Source of the DNA: Phallusia mammillata
Lineage: Eukaryota > Chordata > Ascidiacea > Phlebobranchia > Ascidiidae
Length of the DNA stretch: 64,000 nucleotides
Direction: 5' to 3'
NCBI GenBank assembly: GCA_003260075.1
Contig: QLIY01000202.1
Location: forward strand, 1-64,000
The notes beneath the pieces were generated by a model, which saw nothing but the letters and a program-made list of their open reading frames with translations, did no database searches and was not told the DNA's origin. The translations under genes and the position numbers were made by a program. Shown one piece after another: positions 34,885-45,800 of the stretch (position 1 is the first letter of the stretch; each line of letters starts with the position of its first letter).

Positions 34885-37494
34885 TGGACTTTGTACATTT
34901 TTACACGACGTGTTTAAGAAGTCTAACACCGACTTTTCAAATAAAATTTCGCAATCTTAGTTCTTATTCAAAGTCTGAGTAAGGGGAAATGATTTTTAGG
35001 TACAGAAGTCCACACGGGTGTTCGCATTTGACATTTTCATGCCGGTTTAATACAACAGCAGCCTTGTACATGCAACCGCATGATGCCTGACAAGCGTGAT
35101 TCAAAACCGTCACTTGTTTGGCCGGGTTCGGCGGCCACTGGTCCTAATCGATCACAAAATACTTACAATACAGAAAACATTCCTGCTCTTGGGCGCAAAT
35201 AACCTTTCTCATGTAAACCTTAAACGAGTTGAGATTCAGAAATTACGTTACCATGCGCGGGTTAGCCACTACACCGAACATAACACAAGTTTTCATGTTA
35301 TGAAATAATAATTGTCAACTAAATTTCGTTTTAACGACAGTTAGATCACTTTGCTGCATAAATTTCACCTAACACGAATTCTACTTGTAACATCTCAACA
35401 CTTTTTTAACAATTTTAGTCAAGGCTAATAGATCATTCATGTAACATTGCACTGAGCACGACCGTATAGGAGAAGCCCACAACTACCAAGAACCGACAGT
35501 TTCTAATCAAGGCCGGTAGAGCAAACCGCCGTAATAGTAGCAAAGTAAACATTAGCATGCCACGTTACAAAGGGCCTGCCCAGTTATGCCTGGAGGCATT
35601 GGGATCAATTAGTACAAAGCGGGAAGTGTTGACATAAGTGACTTGACACGATTTTGCAGTCGACCTGGTTTTTGCGCGCAACTCATGCAAGCAATAGTAC
35701 ACTGTACAACACTGCACACTTTGTTGATAACACCGAAAATTATACACATCAAAATCCGGACTTACATAACTGCCTACCTACCGTTTACCTCTGTGCAACT
35801 GGTATGGAATAATCAAAAACTCGCAATTTATTTGAATATTAAGTCGTGATGACGCAATACCTCATCCTTTACGCAAGTCACGATGTGAAACACGTTTGTT
35901 ATTCATTTCATATGATTGACAGACGAATTGACGAGTATTGCGATGATATGTAGGTTATGCCGCGCTATGTAATGTTATTTACGTGCGTTAAGCGCTCTTC
36001 GTCATATCAATTTCGTGACGGAATCAGATTTAACCGATCGCCTGATTCTGCAAAACATGCTTATTCTATACAGCAGGTATTAAATGCAAACATGTTTAGG
36101 TCAACTTAAAACACGGGGCCGTTACGGGTATGTCAAACTTACGTACGCACGCAAAAGAACTTCAAATACTCATTCGAGGTGACGATTGTAACGCGTTTTT
36201 GCGGCGATCCGAATGGCGGCTTACTCATGCGTGAAGCTATTGTTTTGCCGGCCGCATTTTCCTGCGTTCGTCATTCACTGTGACGCATCGATCGAAAACA
36301 ACAAACGTCTTGTGACATCACAATGCAAAGGGTTTCTTATGTTGCAGTGTCACAATGGTGCGTTATCAGCAAATTAATAATTCAGCAAACAGGTCTTTTA
36401 AGTTGTGTATGTTGGAGACATTATATGACATACAAAGTCTCTGCAATCTTCTAAAAACTAAATTTCCATCCATTCTTTCACATGACAAACATGTTAGGCA
36501 GTTTTTCCAATAACATGCAAAGACAAAATCTGCTTAAATGCACAGCATTGAATAATATTGTGCACATATACATATATACAAGCATTCATGGCATGTTGCA
36601 TGTTAATCATTATTGATTAATTGTTGAATATAATTGCCATAAACAATATTTTGATTTTTAAATCTGTGCCATAATTCTATTCACATCTGTCCCACTGAGC
36701 AAAATTTTTCATAAGGTAACAGACAATTAAATAGTAGATTTTTATATTTAATCTAAAGCATCTTTATTATGGAAAACTTTTAAAAAAAAATTAACCACCA
36801 GAAGAAATATTTTCTTTTTCTTTTTTTTTATGTGATAGACAAGCATTGATACTGATCAAAATACATTTGATTATGGCAATAATATCTAATATCATATAGT
36901 ATTATGCAACATTTCAATTTTCTAACTTTTATATAATTATTCAGCAAAGGTGTTGCATAAATCCAAAATGAAGTCATATACAAATTTTTTACCATTTTTT
37001 CAAGAATATAGGTAAAAGCTCATAAAATTTTGGCACAAACTTGTAGGTGATTAAGCAGGTTTATGAGGCAGTTGTCCTAGTATTGTAAACAAAACATTTC
37101 ACCTATAGCTTTTCCCTGACCTTCATACGACCTCAAGTTACGGCTAATGACAGTTGACAAAGCTTTTACGACTGGTTTAACAACATAAAGAGCACAAACA
37201 CAAAAGCCACTGAACATTGTAACAAAATCTGGCCTATGAAGTCTCACTACAGCCACGATGAAATAAAACCAAGGTCAAATCAACAACTGCAATATTAGCA
37301 CCTTTGGCACCCTTTTCAGCATATGTGTAGCTTGATTAACTAATGCAGACGAGAAATAATCCAATTCCACACCTTGCAACTGCAAACAACCACTCACAGT
37401 CAAAGCTATACGACTTCGCTGCTCATTTGGCCGCAATGACTGAATGACACAGAGTAACCTCTAGCACGTGTTTGGTAGTAACCCCTGTACTACA

Positions 37495-37620
37495 CCAGGC
37501 GAGGGTACAAAGTCCACGCGCCGCGCGAAACCGTTTGTGACGTCATCGAACGCGCGACGCTGTGTGGAACGGAAAAAAGGGCGAAGAAATTTTATCCTCA
37601 GTATCGACCCACGGTGCTTT
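37495..37620. promoter_or_regulatory. GC-rich CpG block with palindromic CRE, candidate promoter
   Basis: In an AT-rich neighbourhood this block is rich in CG (cgcgccgcgcgaaa, cgaacgcgcgacgc) and contains the full CRE palindrome TGACGTCA at 37538-37545. A methionine-starting frame with a splice donor (38197-38250) lies 0.65 kb downstream on plus. Which gene it serves is unknown. Confidence 0.3.
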
Positions 37621-38196
37621 GGGATTTCAGAGGCTGCTGGTTGAACAATTACAAGTGTACAATGAAATCATTTTCTACAACAATGAACAATAAAGGCTGC
37701 CTTGTCTTATGTAGTTTTGGCAGCCATTAGCACAAACGAATACATAGGAACATAAAATAAATGCCTTGGTAAAATTGGTTCTTAGTAGTTCAAGCCATGT
37801 TAAATTAGCATAGAGGAACGTCGTGCGTTTAGTATGAGATGAATACGCGAAACTGCTCATGAAGTTTTGCATTTTTGCCACCTCACCACACGACAATAAG
37901 TCAATGTGTTAATTTGCTATGAGTAACGATGCGAAAACCTTGACTTTACCATTATCAAACATTAGATGCACTCCCGTAGGACCCATATCCAACTACCACA
38001 CACACGTAACCCAGATAACTTCTGCGCATGCGCATCAATCAAAACTGAAATTCGTTTACTTTGTTTGCTTCATAATTGCTTATTATGAATTAAAACAACT
38101 CCGAAATGCTTGCTGTAACAGCTGTCAATTTACATATTTATTTTTATTGCTACTTATTAGGATGTTTTGGTGTTGTAAGTCGGTGATGATATTCAA

Positions 38197-38250
38197 ATGA
38201 GTTTGAGCAAGGCAGTTTTTGCTGAAGTGGAAAGAAGCGACCGAGATGAG
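38197..38250 (+). CDS. Possible first coding exon of the TRPM gene
   Basis: ATG opens an 18-codon frame (MSLSKAVFAEVERSDRDE) ending in phase 0 at GAG|GTTAGA. The first firm TRPM exon (42847) begins in phase 0 after a good acceptor, so the two could join across a 4.6-kb intron. There is no family similarity to confirm it, and a suspected contig joint lies between them. Confidence 0.3.
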
Positions 38251-39368
38251 GTTAGAAGCCACAACTTTTCGTGTACTTCTGTAAGTTATGTAATTTTCCC
38301 TTACATGTGAATAAATATTTTATGTCCAGGCGTCCCAAGGTAGGTATTAAACTAGTGTAAGGCATGTTGAGATGGTCGTGCCACAAAATGGGCCTGAGTT
38401 TCGAAAACCGCTAGGAAGCGCTAGGCAGTAAGTCTAAAACCAAGTACGGTAGAATTTTTTTACAGCTTTATAAATCATCCTTTACCACTTTAATGTAAAA
38501 AAAAAACATAGGCTACACGGCGTTGTGCGGACGAAACCATTCCAAAGTTTGCTACAAAAACGCGTTTTATCGACATTTTGGAATTTTAATTCTATCTTGA
38601 ACATTTACTTTCTAAACGGAAATCACAATTTGCAGTAATTTTATTAACCATTGTGCAGTTACCTAAGTTTTATCAAAAAAGCGAAACAAACGAGCTAATC
38701 AAAAACTGCTAAGGTAACCAAACTAACAAAATTCACATCAAACAAATTTTGCCGCAAATATTAGTTCGACACGACCCAGTTTTTAACTAACATGTAACAA
38801 AGTGTATTAGCAGCTTCCGCCCCTGTAGCCAGAACACAGGAAGGCACGATGGGTTGAAAAGTGGTGTTCGGTGTAATTAATTAATGCTTGTTGCGCTACA
38901 AGCATGCATACCCATGTCAGACTTCCCTTTGCATGTGTTGCGTGTTGGGAGGCAAAAGCTTGGTAACCATCATCTATATAAGCATAGTTTCTATAGTTAA
39001 AATTTCCATCAATTAAGATGAATAATTAAGCGATAAAAAACGCTGGTTTCACAAGATTTTGCAGGCAAACAATGTTTTTCTGTAAAAAAAAACTTGACCT
39101 TATTTTTAGTCTAAAAATAACTCTTCATCTAAAAACGGTGTTTTAAGATTTTTGACCAAATCAAACGGGAGACAAACTTGGCAAAAGTAGCAGAAAATTA
39201 TCGCTTTCAGCATTTACTTGCAACGCCCTGCATGGTGTTTATTATTGGCCGGAATGTAACAATGCGTGGTAGCCAAAAACGTAATGACTGATGCGGTAAA
39301 CGTCAAAACAAAACTGGCTGCGCAGTGTTATGTTGCTGCTTTTTTAGAGCGATGAAAGATGTAAACAG

Positions 39369-39574
39369 TTTCTACCAATTTTTATATTTAGCATTTAGAC
39401 TTTGGGCACAAACAGTTTTTCTATAGGTTTGATGGCACCAGGCATAAAAGTTGTGCAAAGTTTCGGGGGGGGGGGAGATTCTACCAATTTTTAAATTTAG
39501 CGTTTAGATCTTTGTGCACAAAAACAGTTTTCTATAGGTTTGATGGCACCAGGCATAAAAGTTGTGCAAAGTTT
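39369..39574. repeat. Haplotype duplication around an 11-G spacer
   Basis: 39369-39464 and 39476-39574 are near-identical copies flanking G 39465-39475. Confidence 0.85.
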
Positions 39575-39590
39575 CAAAGCAAAATTTCAC

Positions 39591-39836
39591 CGCAAATCCA
39601 ACTTCACAAAGTTAGGCAGGTCAGGCAAATTCAGAAGTCTTGTGATGAACTTGTTAACCACGTTCTGGACGATTTGATTGACATATTGTCGTACCACGTC
39701 GACGTTATTCGGACGTTTCAAGCGCGCCTCGCGTTCCAAGGAGGGAAGTGGAACGTTCCCCTGACAAGCGACGTCGTCTGAATGTCTGTAATTTGCCGCT
39801 GATTGAAAGGTGGCTGTGGGTGAACTTGCAGAGTAA
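39591..39836 (-). CDS. Candidate exon with an AKAP-like amphipathic helix; gene unknown
   Basis: Minus-strand open stretch of 246 bp bounded by a good acceptor (GATTTTTCCAG) and a donor (CG|GTGAAA); both ends are phase 2. It is GC-richer than its surroundings. The translation ends with a helix-like segment, VVRQYVNQIVQNVVNKFI, whose hydrophobic spacing (V..YV..IV..VV..FI) fits the RII-binding helix of A-kinase anchoring proteins. I do not recognise the protein and found no convincing neighbouring exon. It could be part of an unannotated minus-strand gene, or a chance frame. Confidence 0.35.
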
Positions 39837-39925
39837 CTGGAAAAATCACAGCATTTACTTCTCTTGAATACGTTCAAATCTTCTGTACATGACAACGTTG
39901 TTTCTTCGTGTTTTTGATTTAATGC

Positions 39926-40155
39926 GGTAAACCTCGGTCAAACCGGATCTTTGCCTAATTCGGATAAAACTTGAGGCACAAATGATTTGTAATGTGGAAA
40001 GCTTTAACTAATCGACATCGGTTAATCTGGATCTTGGGGGGGGGGAGTAAACCTCGGTTAATCCGGATCTTTGCCTAATTCGGATAAAACTTGAGGCACA
40101 AATGATATGTAATGTGGAAAGCTTTAACTAATCGACATCGGTTAATCTGGATCTT
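39926..40155. repeat. Haplotype duplication of a TIR-like segment around a 10-G spacer
   Basis: 39926-40035 and 40046-40155 are copies flanking G 40036-40045. The start taaacctcggt(t/c)aa(t/a)ccgga resembles pogo/Tigger-type terminal repeats, but no matching opposite end was found. Confidence 0.7.
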
Positions 40156-40994
40156 CGCCTAATCCGGACAATTTTTTGGCTCCGGTTTGTTGTATATTAT
40201 TTTTTTGACGGTAGGAGAAAGCCCTTTTTAGTAAATTCGTTCAAATTCTGCTAACTGATTAGTTTCTTACAAGTCAAAAGAAAATAAGCATTAGAAAGTT
40301 GCAAATGGACATCGTTTAGTTTGTTGCTATATTATTTTGAAATTGGAGTTCTGACGTTTTTTATCTTTTATGCTACAATGCTGTCATTTGAAGGTCACAG
40401 TAATACTTTCACTGTTGCTAGATACATTTGTTAGTATAGGCAGAAAGGATGTGACCACCAACACTCTTTATTGAGCATCACACACATGTCTTACATACAG
40501 TTTGTGTGCAACGCCAATTAAACTATCAGTTATATATGAAACGAACAAGGAAGTATTTTAAACATTTAAAAGGAAGATTATTGTTGCCAACAGTTAAAAG
40601 CTTGTTGCTAAATTATGCAACGGCCGCGTAGCTTGATATTTTTGTTGCTTTCTGTCAAGGGTGTATACGGTAAACAATATTGACAACAGCTCCGATATAG
40701 TTAATAGCTTTTGGTTAAAGGAAGAGGGTTTAACATCCTCAAATTCTGGAGGAAGTTTGTTAATTTAGTTGGGCTAGAAATCCTTTTCTGTGCATTCGCC
40801 TGAACAGTAAAAATAACTGCCACTATATTAATTTGTCCTGTTTCATTGATGTTTTTGGAGCTTAGAGATAATTAGCACGATTTTAAGTGAGTACAAGCAA
40901 AAGTAAAAGTGAGTTTTAGTCAAATTTGCCAACAGAAGTAGACGTAATATTACGTTTCTATTACTCACTTTAAAAAACAGTATATCGTCTAATG

Positions 40995-41490
40995 CAGTGG
41001 TTCTTAACCTGGGGTTCGTGGACCCCCAAGGGGTCCATGGGATGGTTTCAGGGGGTCCACGGAGGGAAATATTATAAGTATCGTTAACCAACAGAAGAAT
41101 ATTTTTAAGTATCTCAACCGTTTTTACAATACTGCATATGAGTGCACGCTGTTAATTACACCTTAATTATGCCAAGAACAATTACTTTTTGTGATTGTCT
41201 TCCCTATTGTGACATCATAACACAAATGGACAATGGACTTTATAGGACGTGATTTGTGAAATTATATACACCATAAATATTATCAATTAGATGCGTTGGC
41301 CACTACAATACAGAAACGTCATTGAATTTAAAGGACTGTGAAGGCGGATTTAAATGCTTCAAAAGCATGACAGGGTATAATGCAAGAAGCGTGAAACATA
41401 AAAACACCTATCGTAAATTGCGTTGGGGGTCCGTAGACTTACAAAATTCAGAAAAGGGGTCCGTGACTACAAAAAGGTTAAGAACCACTG
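40995..41490. mobile_element. hAT element (Charlie-like termini), 496 bp, with perfect 8-bp target-site duplication
   Basis: Begins cagtggttcttaacctgggg and ends aaaggttaagaaccactg. The flanks are gtctaatg on both sides (40987-40994 and 41491-41498). The subterminal ggggtcc motif recurs near both ends in inverted arrangement. No coding potential, so non-autonomous. A related copy is at 44940-45608. Confidence 0.85.
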
Positions 41491-41498
41491 GTCTAATG

Positions 41499-42846
41499 TA
41501 AATGATGTACTTTACCACCGTAATAGCAAGGTATTAAGCAGAAATTACCAAACAATGCCATAAAACAAACGGGGGAAACTAAACATTTGCTTCGTGGTAA
41601 TATTCAATTTGCTATAGTTTACCACTGTTATAAAAGAAGAATATGTTATAGCCTCGAAGTTAATAAGGATTTAATTTAATTGAAAACTTTGACACAGTCG
41701 TTTCAATTGACGCCAATCAACGGGGTGTTACCATATGGAAGGCTTGTTGCAATTTGGTAGAATCAGCCAGCAGCAACTGTACGAACGAAGTTCCGTGTAC
41801 GTTTAGATTGCAGTAGACTGGAGAATAGTTTTACTTGTATTGTGTTGCTGCTAAATACTCTAGTCAAAAATTAAAGCTTAAAAGCGTCCTAACTTTAGAC
41901 ACTACAAGTGTTTGGTGTTAAAAGGTGATTTTGGTCATTGTAGGCTTGAAAAAAACCTTTTTATCACGTTCACGTGGAGTACATGAGCCGTGAACCTTTT
42001 ACCCGTAAGTTAATAAACTATTAAACCTTATGGAAGTTTTAAGGAACTAAATATCAGCAGTAAACCAACCACTATTATACACCCACAATAGATTGTGCAC
42101 TGACGAGTAATGACTATGACGCCACAATCCCCTAATCAATTTCCGCTTGGTGCAAGATAAAGGGGTGGAAGGTTTTGAACTAGCTATGGTGTGTTTGTTT
42201 TTTGGTCGATAATTGAGTGTTTGGTCGCTACTGACCCAACGTGGACTGTATGTATGTGTAAGACGGACTGCTGGTTGGTGTATTTGCTTAGTATGAGATA
42301 ATTGTTTGTCAGGTAGGCCCAATAGTGAGATTTTTTGTACTCTTTTCGTAAATCTGATACTACTTAAACGGTTTCTCATGTCAGTTTTTAGAATTCTGAA
42401 GCATTTCTGATGCATTTAGTTTAAAAACTGAACGTGGTCTTTCTAAATCCGCAAATTTAAACAGTAAAAAGTAAATTTAAACAGTAAAATCTCTTCTGAT
42501 AATCTTACAAACGAATTTAGCACAGAGCTATCAAGAATTTTTCTATTTTTAGAATCTTGTAGTTTGTACCGGTTACGTAAAAGTTGCTTTTAAAAATAGC
42601 AGCAATTGTGAGAGCAATGTCCGGCAAATAGATAACAGGATTATTCGTCAAAATTCGGTGAAATAAAGAAACAAATATGAAGTTGGAAGTAAAAAGAAAA
42701 CATCGACAAACGATGGTGGATCGGAAAAGCCTCAGGGTAAACAATCGATTCATTCCATAACTATTGTCCGATAGAATCACGTCATTATCTAATATTATGA
42801 CTAAATAATAAAAAGTGCATTAGTTAAGTATTACTTTTATTTGCAG
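41499..42846. other. Sequence upstream of the first firm TRPM exon
   Basis: No supported exon. The 122-residue minus frame at 42047-42415 has no recognisable domain or splice support. Probably TRPM intron or promoter. Confidence 0.4.
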
Positions 42847-45800
42847 CGTGGTTTGGGACATTATATCAAGAGCACGCCAGGTTTTAACAAAAAATCTTAC
42901 GGGGAAATCATGTTCAAGGATTTTGGAACACGTGTCACATATTCTGCGGTAAGTTGGAAAAATTAATATATTCAAGTATATTTTTGCATTAATAGCCTAA
43001 AATTTTTACTAATTTTATAGTTTGTCAAAATATAAACACAAGCCAATACGACCAAAATTGTTTTGATTTATTTTAAAACCTAATGCAATTCTCAAGTTCG
43101 CAAATGCACACAAGCTGTTTGCTGACATTTGCAAATTGTAATGTCTAGTAGAAATAGCAAAGCTTTCAACAGGACACCTAATTATTGCACCTAATTAATA
43201 GTAATTAGCACACTATACACATCTACGCTGCTATGACGTAATGATACGAATTATACATATGTCAAAACCAGACTTTTATGATAAATGTGCGCAGTTAATC
43301 TATTTGTCTAATAATGTACGAATTTTCCTCCACTAGTTTATGCATAACTTTATTCATTACGTAACCATTTGTCTAAATTTTATTTTTTTTATACTTTTTC
43401 GGTGTGTTTTCAGTTTTTCACATGCAGTCCAAACGTTAATCCCGAAGACGTTGTTCGAGTTTTGCGCGAATTCTGGAATTTGAGTGTTCCGAATATTGTG
43501 GTATCGATAGCGGGCAATTTTCGTCGCTATGACAACCATTGGCAGGAAATAATGGATAACACTTGGATTTTCACAAGCGGGACTTCCCCGGCACAGGCTA
43601 CGTCATACGCCTGTTCGATTGCAATTGTCGAGATGGGATCGGTGGCAAACAATGGGGTGCTTTATTCCATCACAAACGAGGTATAAAGTGGGAGAAAATA
43701 TAATTAAACGTGGCCATGACGTTTAACTGCACGTCATTTATTTCAAATTTTAACAATTCGATAAAATGGATAAGAAGTATCATATTGATTTAAAATGTTT
43801 ATGCGTATACCTATGACTAAAAATAAATATGTGTCTTTATAAAAAGAGGTCAAACAACCCAATTGTTTACAAAATTTTAAATCGATAGCAACATAAGTCT
43901 ATTAAATCTTTATGCACTTAGGATAGAACTTCAAGTGCGACAAAGCGAATATGTTTTATGATTTTATAAATTTTCTGTGCAGGGCTTGTTTCCAGCTGTG
44001 TACAAAGCCACCAAGATATCGGGCGAAGGGAAACGACTGGACTTCGCTCACACCCACTTTATATTCGTGCAAGGAGACGCTTGGCAGACGTTACAATTCA
44101 GGGAAAACCTCCTCAGTTACATCGCAACTATTCCCATCGAGATGGACGCTTCCTTCACCGAATGTTAGTGACGTATATGGCTGATGACGTGGGTCGATCT
44201 AATGACGTCATGCTTTTCAGTAATTTTTTTCCGTTTAAATTTGGACCAATACCGACTTCTGTTTTCCCCCTCTATTAAATTAATTCACACTGACAAACCG
44301 TATAGGGTTTTAACCCTAATTTGAATATAAGTTTAACTTTAAAATCCTAATTTGAATTCAAGCATGAGTGGGTCTCGTGGTCCCCAGGAAGCCCCCTTGC
44401 GGAACTTCGGGTCTCTAGGGAAGCGGGTCTATATAAAAGCCATCGTTTTGCAGTTTCGGCCTTTGAAACTATCTATCATATACGACTCCAAATAAATATA
44501 ATTTTTATTATTCCCCGCACATTCTAGGGGAAGTAGGAGAAATAAAATTTATCGTTTTGCAGTTTCGGCTTAAGCCGATTGTACAATTGTACGGCTACAC
44601 TTAATATTTTGTTTTTCAGTTTTTACAATACCTATTGTTGTTGCCATGGTTTCGGAAGAACCTGGGGCATTGATCCACGTCACAGGGTGTATCGCAGAAA
44701 ATCACCCGCTGGTGGTTTCCCAGGGAGCCCAGAAAGTATCAGCTATCCTCAACGAAATCGCAATGTAAGTTTCATGTCATGTGTCACTTTTACCCAAACT
44801 AAAATGCAAGCAACAGATTTATTCTGTTATTTTGCCATATTTCGTTTATGGAAAGCCTAATTGATTTTGCGCAGTACAAGTAACTACCACATGCTTTGTG
44901 TAAATATAAATGTCTTTCACAACATCTGTCCCTCTAATACGGTGGTTCCCAACCTTTTTTTAGTCATAGACCCCTTTTATAAATTTTATACGCCTGTGGA
45001 CCCCCAACGTAATTTTCAGTAGGTCTCTGTGTGTTTTTCGTTTCTTGCATTATACGTCATTATACTTTTTGGGCAGAATTTTAATCAACCTTCACAGTCC
45101 TTAATCTCAATAAAGTTCTGTACTGTAGCAACAATAAGATAAATTTTCAAGTGTCAATAGTTACTATAAATTCTATTGTTCATGTGTGTTATGATGTCCC
45201 AATGGAGATAACAATCATAAAAAAGTAATTTTTCCTGAAACGGAGGTTTGGTAAACAGTCTGAACTTGTATGGAGAATTGTGAAAACGGTTCGAAAACTC
45301 ACAAACATATTACTGTTGGTTAATGGTACTAAACCCCCCCCCCCTAGCAACAATAAGATAAATTTTCAAGTGTCAATAGTTACTATAAATTCCATTGTTC
45401 ATGTGTGTTGTGATGTCCCAATGGAGATAACAATCATAAAAAAGTATTTTTTTTGCCGGAGGTTTGGTAAACAGTTAGCACTGGTATGCAGGATTTTAAA
45501 ACGGTTCGAAAACTCACAAATATATTAGTGTTAGTTAATGGTACTAAAAATGTTTGCCTTCACGGACCCCCTAAAACCATCTCACGAACCCCAGTTTGGG
45601 AACCACTGCTCTAATAGTATAGTCATGTTAATGTCAACGATCAAGTCAAACTGTTTTAGTAAAGCGATAATAAAAGAAGCAAATTCTTCTAATCAAATGA
45701 ATAAACACGACGTCGGTAAAAGTCGAAATATAAATGTCGGCTATACAGGCATCGTCGGTCTCTAAAACCTGCAAACAACGAAGGTTAATTTCTTTGTTGG

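Larger units (their letters stand above)
34691..38196. other. Gene-poor region upstream of ACSL
   Basis: No recognised exon. It contains the second copy of the 86-bp segment (34799-34884), a tiny minus-strand frame at 36139-36228 ending at a good donor sequence, an AT-rich stretch at 36.5-37.1 kb and a GC-rich, CpG-rich block near 37.5 kb. Open frames at 35565-35849 and 37675-38200 have no family resemblance. Confidence 0.45.

Noticed and set aside
42047..42415. 122-residue minus-strand frame
   Set aside because: No family similarity or splice support; composition like the surrounding non-coding DNA.
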